This document shows, piece by piece, positions 1 to 8,313 of a stretch of 64,000 nucleotides of DNA (position 1 is the first letter of the stretch; each line of letters starts with the position of its first letter). Both the position numbers and the translations under genes were made by a program. Source of the DNA: Streptomyces erythrochromogenes (GTDB lineage Bacteria; Actinomycetota; Actinomycetes; Streptomycetales; Streptomycetaceae); contig NZ_CP108036.1 of NCBI RefSeq assembly GCF_036170895.1, positions 434,001 to 498,000 on the forward strand, given 5' to 3'. Below the pieces are notes generated by a model, which was not told where the DNA came from, did not search any database, and saw only the letters and a list, made by a program, of their open reading frames with translations.

Positions 1-3000
1 ACCTCGACGAAGGTGTCGGCGAGCTCGTTGCGCCAGACGAAGCCGCTCCACAGCGGGTGCTCGCCGGTCCGGTGCCGGCCGACCAGGAGCCACTTCGCTG
101 TGGCCGCCGCGCAGCACGCGGCCGCGCCGGCGGCCAGCAGGACGGCCCCCGACAGCAGTGCGGCGCCCCAGACGCCCAGGCCGCTCCACGCGGTCAGCGC
201 GCACAGGGCCGCCACGGTCAGCACGGCCAGGGCCGCCGAGCAGAACACGGGGACCAGGCGGCACAGCTCGACCAGGCCGCGCGCCCAGAGCAGGTGCGCG
301 GGCGGGTCGTAGGTCCGGCTCCGGTCGGCGGCGGCCGCGGACCGGGGCAGCTTGACCGGTGGCAGGCCCAGGTACGAGCTGCCCTTCTTGGCCTTCTTGG
401 GGGCGGCGGACAGGACGCCGACCAGGCCGTCGTCGGGCACGGTGCGGCCGGGGGCGGCCATGCCGGAGTTGCCGAGGAAGGCCCTGCGGCCGATCGCGGA
501 GTGCCCGATCCGCACCCAGCCGCCGCCCAGCTCGAAGGGTGCGGTGAGGGTGTCGTCGGCGAGGAAGGCGCCTTCGCCCACGGTGGTCAGGCTCGGCAGC
601 GCCAGCACGGTGGACACCTCGGCGCCTCGGCCGATCTTCATTCCGAGCAGGCGCAGCCAGACCGGGGTGATCAGCCCGGCGTAGAGCGGGAAGAGCGTCT
701 CCCTGGCCAGGTCCATCAGCTGGGTGACCGTCCAGGCCTGCCAGCCGATCCGGCTGTGCGTGGGGTGGTTGCCGGCGCGCAGGCCGAGGCTGAGCAGGCG
801 TACGGCGACCAGCAGGAGGAGCGCGTAGGCGAGGCCGAAGGCGAGTGCTGCGGGCACCACGGCGACCAGCGCTCCGCGCAGGGCCTCGACGAGCCCGGCG
901 TCCGCGGGTACGAACCGGCTCAGCACGAGCAGGGCGGGCACGGTGGCGAGGACGGGCAGCACCGTGAGGCAGAAGCCGGTGGTCCCGTACATGGCCCGCC
1001 AGTGGACAGCGCGCGGGGGGCGTTCCTGGGGCCAGTTGCGTTTGGCCTTGCCGAGTTTGACGGCGGGCGCGCCGGCCCAGCGCTGGCCGGTCGGGACGGT
1101 CCCGACCACGGCGGAGCCGGGGGCGACCTCGGCCCGCTTGCCGATGCGGGCGCCGGGGAAGAGCATGCTGCGGGTGCCGACCACCGCTCCCGCGCCGACC
1201 CTGACGGGGCCGATCTCGAGCTGGTCCCCGTCCAGCCAGTGCCCGGAGAGGTCGACCTCGGACTCGACGGCGCAGCCGCGGCCGAGCTTGAGCATGCCGG
1301 TGACGGGGGGCAGCGCGTGCAGGTCGACCTCGGGGCCGACCTTGGCGCCGAGGGCACGGGCGTAGCGTTCGAGCCAGGAGCCGGTCAGGGAGGTCGCACC
1401 CGCGTATTCGGCCAGCCGCTCGGCGGTCCAGAGCCTGAGGTGCACGCTGCCGCCGCGCGGGTGCCGTCCGGCCTCGACCCCCCGCAGGAGCAGGCGGGCT
1501 CCGCCGGCGGCGATGGCGAGGCGGCCCGGGGGGCTGAAGAGCAGGACGCCGCCGGCGGCGACGAGCCACCAGGAGGCGGTCGGCGCCCACGGGTAGGGCC
1601 CGAACCGGTGCAGTACGTTGCCCAGTGCCAGCAGTGCGACCGTCCAGCGCAGGCCGAGCACGGTGAGCAGCGGGAGCAGCAGGAGCGACTGGACGGCCTG
1701 GGAGCGCAACGGCACCGGTGCCACGGAGCGGGCCGCGCCCTGGTCGGATACGGACTTCTCCAGGCGGCGGGCCAGCTTGCGCAGGGTGGGCTGCTGGTAG
1801 ATGTCGAGCACGGCCGCGCTCGGGTAGCGGGTCCGCAGCCGGGTGGTGAGCTGGGCGGCGGCGAGGCTGTTGCCGCCGATGGTGAAGAAGTCGTCGGAGG
1901 CGCTGGTGACGGCCGCTCCGAGGGTCTCGCGCCACTGCTCGGCGAGCCAGGCCTCGGTGCCGTGGAGCTCTTCGGCGGGGCCGGCGGTGTCCAGGTCGGG
2001 CAGGGGCCAGGGCAGCGCGTCGCGGTCCACCTTGCCGGAGGTGCGGGTGGGCAGTTCGGTGACGGGGGCGAGGAGGGGCACGAGGGCCGCGGGCAGCTCG
2101 GCGCGCAGGCGTTCGACGGCCGCCGCCCGGTCCCAGCCGTCCTGTGTGACGAGGTAGCCGACGAGCAGCTGGTTGCCGCTGCGTGCGGTGCGGACGGCGG
2201 CCGCGGCGCCGGCCACGTGCGGCAGGGCCTGGAGGGCGGCGTCGACCTCGCCGAGCTCGATGCGGCGGCCGCCGAGTTTGATCTGCTCGTCGGCGCGGCC
2301 GAGGAAGACGAGTCCTTCCGGTTCCGCGCGGACGAGGTCGCCGCTGCGGTAGGCGCGCTGCCAGCCGAGGGACGGGAGGGGGGCGTACTTCTCGGCGTCC
2401 TTGTCGGGGTCGAGGTAGCGGGCCAGACCGACGCCGCCGATGACGAGTTCGCCGCTGCCGCCCAGGGGCACCGGGTCTCCGGACCCGTCGACGACGGCGA
2501 GTTCCCAGCCGTTCAGCGGGAGGCCGATGCGGATGGGTTCCTCGCCGGTCAGGAGTGCGGCGCAGGCGACGACGGTGGCTTCGGTGGGGCCGTAGGTGTT
2601 CCAGACCTCGCGGCCCTCGGTGACCAGGCGCTGGGTCAGCTCGGGCGGGCAGGCCTCACCGCCGAAGATCAGCAGCCGGACCTCGCCGAGGGCCTCGGGT
2701 TCCCAGAGGGCGGCCAGGGTCGGCACCGTGGAGACCACGGTGATCTCCTGTTCCACCAGCCAGGGGCCGAGGTCGGCGCCGCTGCGGACCTGGCTGCGCG
2801 GGACGGGTACGAGGCAGGCGCCGTAGCGCCAGGCCAGCCACATCTCCTCGCAGGAGGCGTCGAAGGCGACGGACAGTCCGGCCATGACCCGGTCGCCGGG
2901 GCCGATCGGTTCCTCGGCGAGGAAGAGCGCGGCCTCGGCGTCGACGAAGGCGGCGGCGCTGCGGTGGGTGACGGCGACGCCCTTGGGTCTGCCGGTGGAG

Positions 3001-3578
3001 CCGGAGGTGAAGATGATCCACGCGTCGTGCTCGGGGCCGGGGCGTGCGGAGCGGTCGCCGGGGGCGGTGAGGCCGGTGACACCGCCGGTGTGGGCGGTCT
3101 CGACGATGTCGATGCGCCGTCCGGCGCCCACGACCGCCCGTACTCCAGCCTCGCCGAAGACCAGGTCGGCCCGTTCGTCCGGGTCCTCGGCGTCGACGGG
3201 CACGTAGGCGGCGCCCGCGGCGAGGACGGCGAGGATCGCCACGTAGAGCTCGTTGGTCCCGGACGGGACGCGTACGCCGACCCGGTCCCCGGCCCCGACT
3301 CCGGCCGCGGCGAGGGCGCGGCGGCCGCGGTCGACCTGGGCGGCCAGGGCGCGGTAGCTGAGCCGGGTGGCGCCGTCGTCGAGGGCGGGCTCGTCGGGGT
3401 ACGCCCGTACGGAGGCCTCGAAGATGTCGACGAGGGTGCGGGGCGGGGCGGCGGGCCCGGCGCGGAACCGTGCGGACTTGCCGGGCTCCTCGTGCGGTCC
3501 CGTACCCCCGTCCGGGGTGTCGTACGGGCCGCGGTCGTCGAGGAGAGCGAGTTCAGTGCGTTCGGGTGTGGCTGGCAT
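1..3578 (-). CDS. Pls/PosA-type NRPS-like protein (partial, C-terminus beyond left edge)
   Basis: Reading leftwards from ATG 3578, with a GAGGG ribosome site just upstream, one open frame runs off the window. The first 500 residues form an adenylation domain: FTSGSTGRPKGVA core, NTYGPTE, YRSGDLV, and GKVDRDALP near the end. A carrier protein domain follows, with GGNSL as the phosphopantetheine site at about residue 570. The rest has hydrophobic membrane segments alternating with stretches like hexapeptide left-handed beta-helix acyltransferases (for example VGAGAVVGTRSMLFPGARIG). This A-PCP-membrane/hexapeptide order is that of Pls/PosA proteins, of which poly-lysine synthetase is the best known. 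There is no condensation or thioesterase domain. The family is widespread in Streptomyces and its product here cannot be read from sequence. It may be a homopolymer or a modified amino acid. Confidence 0.88.
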   Translation of the reverse strand, partial: MPATPERTELALLDDRGPYDTPDGGTGPHEEPGKSARFRAGPAAPPRTLVDIFEASVRAYPDEPALDDGATRLSYRALAAQVDRGRRALAAAGVGAGDRVGVRVPSGTNELYVAILAVLAAGAAYVPVDAEDPDERADLVFGEAGVRAVVGAGRRIDIVETAHTGGVTGLTAPGDRSARPGPEHDAWIIFTSGSTGRPKGVAVTHRSAAAFVDAEAALFLAEEPIGPGDRVMAGLSVAFDASCEEMWLAWRYGACLVPVPRSQVRSGADLGPWLVEQEITVVSTVPTLAALWEPEALGEVRLLIFGGEACPPELTQRLVTEGREVWNTYGPTEATVVACAALLTGEEPIRIGLPLNGWELAVVDGSGDPVPLGGSGELVIGGVGLARYLDPDKDAEKYAPLPSLGWQRAYRSGDLVRAEPEGLVFLGRADEQIKLGGRRIELGEVDAALQALPHVAGAAAAVRTARSGNQLLVGYLVTQDGWDRAAAVERLRAELPAALVPLLAPVTELPTRTSGKVDRDALPWPLPDLDTAGPAEELHGTEAWLAEQWRETLGAAVTSASDDFFTIGGNSLAAAQLTTRLRTRYPSAAVLDIYQQPTLRKLARRLEKSVSDQGAARSVAPVPLRSQAVQSLLLLPLLTVLGLRWTVALLALGNVLHRFGPYPWAPTASWWLVAAGGVLLFSPPGRLAIAAGGARLLLRGVEAGRHPRGGSVHLRLWTAERLAEYAGATSLTGSWLERYARALGAKVGPEVDLHALPPVTGMLKLGRGCAVESEVDLSGHWLDGDQLEIGPVRVGAGAVVGTRSMLFPGARIGKRAEVAPGSAVVGTVPTGQRWAGAPAVKLGKAKRNWPQERPPRAVHWRAMYGTTGFCLTVLPVLATVPALLVLSRFVPADAGLVEALRGALVAVVPAALAFGLAYALLLLVAVRLLSLGLRAGNHPTHSRIGWQAWTVTQLMDLARETLFPLYAGLITPVWLRLLGMKIGRGAEVSTVLALPSLTTVGEGAFLADDTLTAPFELGGGWVRIGHSAIGRRAFLGNSGMAAPGRTVPDDGLVGVLSAAPKKAKKGSSYLGLPPVKLPRSAAAADRSRTYDPPAHLLWARGLVELCRLVPVFCSAALAVLTVAALCALTAWSGLGVWGAALLSGAVLLAAGAAACCAAATAKWLLVGRHRTGEHPLWSGFVWRNELADTFVE

Positions 3579-3759
3579 CGGCCCTCGCGTGTCGTTCCGG
3601 CAATTGGTCCGGTTCATCGGCGGAGACCTGTTTCACCCTGTTTGTTCCGTCTGCCGCCGAACAACCCACCAGCCTAGTGCGCGGTCAAGGATTTTCTCGT
3701 TGAAGCTTCGGGTGTGGCCGGTTAGCGGTGGTCGGCCGGGCGCTCGGGACCGGGAGCTT

Positions 3760-4254
3760 TCACTTCTCGACCGTGTAGCGGACCCGTGCCCACAGCGGCA
3801 GGCCGAACCAGCACAGGAGGTACCAGGCCATCACTCCGGCCACCAGCCACGGAACGACGGCGTCGTGGGTGGCCACCCGCAGGACGAGGAAGAGCGCCGC
3901 CGTGCACGTGGCCAGCAGCAGGACGAGACCGACGAAGGTGAGGCGCGAGGCCCAGGCCACGGCCTCGGGCTTGATCCGGCGGCCCGACACGACCCGGTGG
4001 AAGGCCACGGGACCGATGAGTGCGCCGGTCGCCAGGGCGCCGAGGACGATGGTGACGATGTAGATCGTCTTGTCGGTCTGCGGAAGCTCGTGGAAGAGGG
4101 GGGTGAAGACGACGGTCAGGAGGAAACCGAAGAGGATCTGTACGCCCGTCTGGGCGACGCGTATCTCCTGGATCAGCTCCTGCCACTGCCGGTCGGCACG
4201 CTCCTTCTCGCTTTCGCCCCGCTCTTCGTCCCGTCGATCGGTTGCGTCGGACAT
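3760..4254 (-). CDS. DUF6328 family membrane protein
   Basis: This is a 164-residue protein starting at ATG 4254, with a GGGAGAGGGA ribosome site immediately upstream; the open frame extends further but without membrane-protein character. A charged N-terminus rich in Asp, Arg and Glu is followed by about four hydrophobic segments (near residues 36-55, 63-85, 101-122 and 127-150), so it is an inner-membrane protein with the N-terminus probably cytoplasmic. The sequence has the look of the DUF6328 family, common next to stress and housekeeping genes in Streptomyces; no biochemical role is known. It lies between the HAD phosphatase and the NRPS-like gene on the same strand, but gaps of 59 and 181 bases make cotranscription uncertain. 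Confidence 0.75.
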   Translation of the reverse strand: MSDATDRRDEERGESEKERADRQWQELIQEIRVAQTGVQILFGFLLTVVFTPLFHELPQTDKTIYIVTIVLGALATGALIGPVAFHRVVSGRRIKPEAVAWASRLTFVGLVLLLATCTAALFLVLRVATHDAVVPWLVAGVMAWYLLCWFGLPLWARVRYTVEK

Positions 4255-4313
4255 TCCCTCTCCCAGGGTTGGATGTTCGGCGGGCCGGATGCCCCTTGCG
4301 CACGGCAGGAGTA

Positions 4314-4994
4314 CTACTTCCCAGCCTCCCCGGACACGTCGGCGAAGGGGCTGTCGTCGAGGCCGGCCAGGAGGTCGGCCGGGTGCCGGTAGACGGCGCG
4401 GGCTCCCGCTTCCTCGAGGTCCCTTCGGGGGATCCCGCCGCTGAGGAGCCCCACGCCGACGACGCCGGCCCGCGTGGCGGCCGTCATGTCCCACACGGTG
4501 TCGCCGACGAAGACGGCGTCGGGCGCGGCCGCGCCCGCGAGTCCGAGTGCGTGGACCACCGGGTCGGGGGCCGGTTTGCCCTCGCTGACGTCGTCGGCGC
4601 TCGCGGTCGCGGTGATCGCGTCGTCGGCGCCGATGGCTCCCCTGAGCGCGGTGAGCTCGGCGTCGCTCGCGGACGTGACGAGGACGACCCGCCAGCCCCT
4701 GGCATGCAGCTCGCGCAGCAGCTCGGCGGCGCGGTCGAGGCCGGGCAGGCGGTCGAAGTAGGTGGCGTACAGCGTGTCGTGCGCCGCGGTGAGCCGCTCG
4801 TCGCCGCTCGTGTCGTGGTCCTCCCCCAGGAGGTGGCCGAGGAGGTCCTCGCCCGGCAGGCCGATGGCACGGTGGATGTCGTGCATCGCCACGGCGTGGC
4901 CGGCCTGCCGGAACGCCTCCCACCAGCACGTGACGTGCAGGTGGTTGGTGTCGGTGAGGGTCCCGTCGACGTCGAACAGGGCAGCGCGGTTCAT
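4314..4994 (-). CDS. HAD-superfamily phosphatase (phosphoglycolate phosphatase-like)
   Basis: A 226-residue soluble enzyme. ATG 4994 is chosen because GAGAGG lies six bases upstream and the nucleophile motif begins at once: FDVDGTLTD near residue 7 with the two catalytic aspartates. Motif II is LVTSAS, the motif III lysine is in EGKPAPDP, and motif IV is VFVGDTVWDM. A helical cap of subclass I lies between motifs I and II. This set is that of phosphoglycolate phosphatase / beta-phosphoglucomutase-like HAD hydrolases; the actual phosphoester substrate cannot be assigned. It is divergent from the nucleotidyltransferase operon that starts at 5200. Confidence 0.85.
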   Translation of the reverse strand: MNRAALFDVDGTLTDTNHLHVTCWWEAFRQAGHAVAMHDIHRAIGLPGEDLLGHLLGEDHDTSGDERLTAAHDTLYATYFDRLPGLDRAAELLRELHARGWRVVLVTSASDAELTALRGAIGADDAITATASADDVSEGKPAPDPVVHALGLAGAAAPDAVFVGDTVWDMTAATRAGVVGVGLLSGGIPRRDLEEAGARAVYRHPADLLAGLDDSPFADVSGEAGK

Positions 4995-5199
4995 CTTCGG
5001 CCTCTCATACACGGTCGGGGGCCGGGCCGCGGCCGCATCCCGGGGCGGTCCCGCCTCGAACGGCGCCTACCCGCTGCGCCCGCCGCCACTCGCCGCGTCC
5101 GGCCGCGGGGTTTCGGCGGCGCCGGACGGGTTAGGCGCCTGCCGTCCGGGCAGAGGATCCCCGTCCGGGCATCGCCGGATCGAACGAGGGAGGTCCCCC

Positions 5200-5853
5200 G
5201 TGAACCAGCCTCCTGCCGACGCGGTCGGCGGCGCCCCTCCCCCGGAGGCCCTGAGTCCGCCCTCCATGACCGACGGGTCCCTCCCCGAGGACCACACCCA
5301 GGCGATCCTGGAGGTCACCAAACGCGTGGCGGCCCTGCTCAAGCAGTCCGGGCAGCCGTTCGCGCTGGCCGGCAGCGTGGCCGCGTTCGCCCACGGCGTC
5401 CCGGCCCGCTTCCAGCACGACACGGACTTCTGCGTGCGGCGCGAGGACGCCGACGCGGCGATCAAAGCGCTGGAGGACGGCGGCATCGAGATGCGCCGGG
5501 CCGCCGAGGACTGGCTGGTCAAGGGTCGTACGGGAGGGGAAGAGATCGACCTGATCTTCGAGCTCGCCCGCCGGCCGGTCGATACGGAGCTGCTGGAGAG
5601 GGCGAGCGTGAAATCGGTGGACTCGGTGTGGATGCCGGTCCTCTCCCCCACCGACCTGATGGACAGCCTGCTCGCCGCCCTGTCCGAGCACTACTGCGAC
5701 TTCGGCGACCTGCTGCCGATGGCCCGGATGCTGCGCGAGCAGATCGACTGGGGCCGGCTGGACCGCGTACACCGTGACGCCCCGCTGCCGGACGCCTTCC
5801 TCTACCTCCTCGACCGGCTCACCGTCATCGACCGTGGGAAGGGGACCCCATGA
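5200..5853 (+). CDS. Nucleotidyltransferase fold protein (AbiEii / MNT-like)
   Basis: The start is GTG 5200, six bases after a strong GAGGGAGG ribosome site, giving 217 residues. The core shows a nucleotidyltransferase signature: ALAGSVAAFAHG at about residue 51, followed by HDTDFCV with paired aspartates and a third acidic site in EEIDLIFE. These are the metal-binding positions of the pol-beta superfamily. The remainder is helical. Family members include toxin-antitoxin and antiphage nucleotidyltransferases as well as housekeeping ones of unknown target. The gene ends in ATGA shared with the next gene, so translation is probably coupled to the BON-like protein and metallophosphoesterase. A defence or RNA-modifying role is possible but not shown. 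Confidence 0.72.
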   Translation: MNQPPADAVGGAPPPEALSPPSMTDGSLPEDHTQAILEVTKRVAALLKQSGQPFALAGSVAAFAHGVPARFQHDTDFCVRREDADAAIKALEDGGIEMRRAAEDWLVKGRTGGEEIDLIFELARRPVDTELLERASVKSVDSVWMPVLSPTDLMDSLLAALSEHYCDFGDLLPMARMLREQIDWGRLDRVHRDAPLPDAFLYLLDRLTVIDRGKGTP

Positions 5854-6104
5854 CTTCCGTCGAGAACCTCGACTACCGCGTGGAGCACCTGCGCGACCGG
5901 CTGGCGCGCGAGGACATCGCCGAGCTCGGCGTACGGGTGGAGGCGCGCGGCGCGTGGGTGATGGTCTGGGGCGGGGTCGCCGACGCAGGGTCCCGGACGA
6001 CCGTGCTGCGGATCGTCGCGGAGGAACTGGAGGGCGTGCCCTGGCACGAGGACCTGACCGTGCAGCGGGTCGGGCCGCCCGGGGCGGCGGAGGTGCTGTC
6101 GTGA
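5850..6104 (+). CDS. Small BON-domain-like protein
   Basis: An 84-residue soluble protein whose ATG overlaps the stop of the previous gene (ATGA) and whose TGA overlaps the GTG of the next. The sequence has an alpha-beta-beta-alpha-beta layout (RLAREDIAELGVRVEARG, then VMVWGGVADAGSRTTVLRIV) resembling a single BON domain, the fold seen in osmotically inducible and membrane-associated proteins. There is no signal peptide, unlike classic periplasmic BON proteins. The double overlap implies it is made in stoichiometric balance with its neighbours, perhaps as an adaptor. The assignment to BON is by pattern only. Confidence 0.55.
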   Translation: MTSVENLDYRVEHLRDRLAREDIAELGVRVEARGAWVMVWGGVADAGSRTTVLRIVAEELEGVPWHEDLTVQRVGPPGAAEVLS

Positions 6105-6832
6105 TCCGCATCGCGGCCGTCGGGGACATCCACCTCGGACCGGGCAGTGCCGGCACTCTGCGGCCGGCCTTCGACACGCTCGGCGACTGCGCGGACCTGC
6201 TGCTGCTGGCCGGCGACCTCACCCGGCACGGCACCCGAGAGGAGGCCCGGGTGGTGGCCGCGGAGGTCGCCGGGCTGCCCGTGCCGGTCGTCGCCGTCCT
6301 CGGCAACCACGACTACCAGAGCGACCAGCCGGACCTCGTCGCCCGCGAGCTGGCCGAGGAGGGCGTCCACGTCCTGGAGGGCGACGGCGTCACCTTCGAC
6401 ATCCGGGGCGTCACCGTGGGGATCGCCGGGACGAAGGGGTTCGGCGGGGGGTTCGCGGGCCGCAGCGCCTCCGAGTTCGGGGAACCGGAGATGAAGGCCT
6501 TCATCCGGTACTCCCGGGCGTGCGCGGACGGGCTCGGCCGAACCCTGCGCGAGCTGGACGCCCGGGGCAGCGGCCTGCGGGTGGCCCTCACCCACTTCTC
6601 GCCCGTGCCGGACACCCTGGCGGGCGAACCCCTGGAGATCTACCCCTTCCTCGGCAGCTACCTGCTGGCGGAGGCCATCGACGGCGCCGGGGCGGACCTG
6701 GCGCTCCACGGACACGCGCACCTCGGCACCGAACACGGGATGACGGGCGGCGGGGTGCGCGTGCGCAACGTCGCCATGCCCGTCATCGACCGCGCCTTCG
6801 CCGTGTACCACCTCTCCCCGCCGCCGGGCTGA
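6101..6832 (+). CDS. Calcineurin-like metallophosphoesterase
   Basis: GTG 6101 overlaps the upstream stop codon (GTGA), giving 243 residues and starting directly with beta-1. All signature blocks of binuclear metallophosphoesterases are present in order: AVGDIHLG near residue 6, LLLLAGDLTRHG, VLGNHDYQ, LTHFSP and HGHAHLG. These supply the Asp, His and Asn ligands for two metal ions. The protein should therefore hydrolyse a phosphomonoester or diester in the cytoplasm. It is the last gene of a tightly overlapping trio with a nucleotidyltransferase-like and a BON-like protein, which suggests opposing making and breaking of a phosphodiester or nucleotide modification. This functional link is inference. 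Confidence 0.85.
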   Translation: MIRIAAVGDIHLGPGSAGTLRPAFDTLGDCADLLLLAGDLTRHGTREEARVVAAEVAGLPVPVVAVLGNHDYQSDQPDLVARELAEEGVHVLEGDGVTFDIRGVTVGIAGTKGFGGGFAGRSASEFGEPEMKAFIRYSRACADGLGRTLRELDARGSGLRVALTHFSPVPDTLAGEPLEIYPFLGSYLLAEAIDGAGADLALHGHAHLGTEHGMTGGGVRVRNVAMPVIDRAFAVYHLSPPPG

Positions 6833-6861
6833 GGACGGCCGGAAGGGTCAGGGCGCCGCGA

Positions 6862-6878
6862 TCGGGTATATAACCCGA
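6862..6878 (+). promoter_or_regulatory. Palindrome with GGGTAT, candidate sigma-B-type -10 upstream of sigma factor gene
   Basis: TCGGGT and ACCCGA flank a five-base ATATA centre. The left arm contains GGGTAT, which fits the -10 consensus GGGTAY of Streptomyces SigB-family promoters; no convincing GTTT-type -35 is seen 14-16 bases upstream. It lies 62 bases before the sigma gene, so autoregulation is plausible. It could equally be a small operator or the tail of the metallophosphoesterase transcript. Confidence 0.35.
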
Positions 6879-6939
6879 CAGAAACCCACGACGGCCCCGC
6901 TGCGCACCGCGCAGCCCCCCGACCCGTCGGAGGACACTC

Positions 6940-7842
6940 ATGACCCCCCTGTCCCGCGACACCCTGGACCCCGTCCATACGGGAGCCCCGGTGGACACCA
7001 TCGAGATTCCCGAGAACCCCCTCGCCGTCAGCACGGACGACGCCCGGAGCCTGTCCGTCGCGCTCTTCCACCGTCTGCGCTCCCTGACCGAGGGCACACC
7101 GGAGTACTCCTACGTCCGCAACACGCTCGTGGAGCTGAACCTCAGCCTGGTGAAGTACGCGGCCCGGCGCTTCCGCAACCGCAGCGAGCCCTTCGAGGAC
7201 ATCGTCCAGGTCGGCACGATCGGCCTGATCAAGGCCATCAACCGGTACGACGTCGAGCGGGGGGTCGAGTTCGCCACCTTCGCCGTGCCGACCATCACGG
7301 GCGAGATGAAGCGCTTCTTCCGGGACACCAGCTGGTCCGTGAAGGTCCCGCGGCGCCTGCAGGAGCTGCGCCTGGACATGGCGAAGTGCTGCGACGCGAT
7401 GGAGCAGGACCTGGGCCGCCGGCCGACCGACCACGAGCTCGCGGAGCACCTCGGCGTCAGCGACGACGCATTGGCCGAGGGCCGCCAGGCCGCCAACTGC
7501 TACGTCGCCGAATCCCTCAGCACCTCCGTCGGCCAGGACGCGGACGGCGGCGCCCTGCCGCGCTCCCTGGGCGCGGAGGAGGAGGCCTACGGGCGCATCG
7601 AGGACCTGGAGACGCTGAAGCCCCTCCTCACCGCCCTCGGTGAGCGCGACCGACTGGTCCTGCAATTGCGCTTCGGCGAGGAGCTCACCCAGTCCCAGAT
7701 CGGCGAGCGCCTCGGCATCTCGCAGATGCACGTGTCCAGGCTCCTGAGCCGGATCATGGCCAGGCTGCGCGCCGGGATGCTGGAGGACCCGCTGGAGGAC
7801 CCCGGCGACGGCGGGGTTGACGAGGACGGCGGCGCGTCCTGA
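6940..7842 (+). CDS. SigB/SigF/SigG-family RNA polymerase sigma factor
   Basis: A 300-residue sigma-70 group 3 factor beginning at ATG 6940 after a GGAGGACA ribosome site. Region 2 contains VGTIGLIKAINRYD and the -10-reading stretch FATFAVPTITGEMKRFFRD. Region 3 follows (RRPTDHELAEHLGVS), and region 4 holds a helix-turn-helix, SQIGERLGISQMHVSRLLSRI. This arrangement belongs to the stress and sporulation sigma factors of the SigB/F type, which Streptomyces has in many copies, so the paralogue cannot be named. It is convergent with an RsbW-like ATPase and a STAS protein just downstream, the partners that normally hold such sigma factors inactive and release them. Confidence 0.92.
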   Translation: MTPLSRDTLDPVHTGAPVDTIEIPENPLAVSTDDARSLSVALFHRLRSLTEGTPEYSYVRNTLVELNLSLVKYAARRFRNRSEPFEDIVQVGTIGLIKAINRYDVERGVEFATFAVPTITGEMKRFFRDTSWSVKVPRRLQELRLDMAKCCDAMEQDLGRRPTDHELAEHLGVSDDALAEGRQAANCYVAESLSTSVGQDADGGALPRSLGAEEEAYGRIEDLETLKPLLTALGERDRLVLQLRFGEELTQSQIGERLGISQMHVSRLLSRIMARLRAGMLEDPLEDPGDGGVDEDGGAS

Positions 7843-7852
7843 GGGCAGCCGC

Positions 7853-8299
7853 TCACCACGACACGGGCTGCGGTCCCCGGGCATCCGGGGACCGCAGCGG
7901 CGAGTCGATCTCCGCCCAGACGCACTTGCCGTCGGCGAGGGGCACGGTGCCCCAGCGGCGGGCGATCCGCTCCACGATGAGCAGCCCGTACCCGCCCGGC
8001 CGGGCGGGGTCGGGACGTGAGCGCGGGGCGGGGGCGACGGGATTGCTGTCGGTGACCTCGACGCGCAGCAGGTCGTCCGTGCACTCCAGCAGCAGGGTGC
8101 GGGGCCCGCCCGCGTGCAGGCAGGCGTTGGCTACGACCTCGGACACCAGCAGCAGGACGTCCTCGGAGTCGTCGCGGGCGCCCGGCATCCACTTCCAGTC
8201 GACGAGGGCGTCACGGGTGAAGTCACGGCACCGGGTGACGACGTCCGTCATGCCCGTCAGCAGGAGGCTCCGCCGACGGTCGGGAGAGCGTGGCTCCAT
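7853..8299 (-). CDS. RsbW-like ATP-binding protein (anti-sigma / serine kinase fold)
   Basis: A 148-residue GHKL-fold protein. ATG 8299 is preceded by GGGAGGAG. The ATP-binding N-box is seen in SEVVANACLHAGG near residue 63, and a G2-like lid in GGYGLLIVERIARRWG. The intervening G1 motif is degenerate (VTDSNPVAP), as in many Streptomyces HATPase_c_2 regulators. Such proteins phosphorylate STAS anti-anti-sigma factors and bind sigma factors. The STAS gene ends 14 bases upstream on the same strand, and the likely client sigma factor lies convergently next door. It could instead serve a distant sigma factor, since these regulators cross-talk widely. Confidence 0.82.
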   Translation of the reverse strand: MEPRSPDRRRSLLLTGMTDVVTRCRDFTRDALVDWKWMPGARDDSEDVLLLVSEVVANACLHAGGPRTLLLECTDDLLRVEVTDSNPVAPAPRSRPDPARPGGYGLLIVERIARRWGTVPLADGKCVWAEIDSPLRSPDARGPQPVSW

Positions 8300-8313
8300 G
8301 GCGCGCTCCTCCC

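Noticed and set aside
57..3677. A 1206-residue plus-strand open frame across the NRPS-like gene
   Set aside because: It is low-complexity (Gly/Ala/Glu/Val-rich), shows no domains, and is exactly antisense to a minus-strand frame with full adenylation and carrier motifs. High GC produces such shadow frames.
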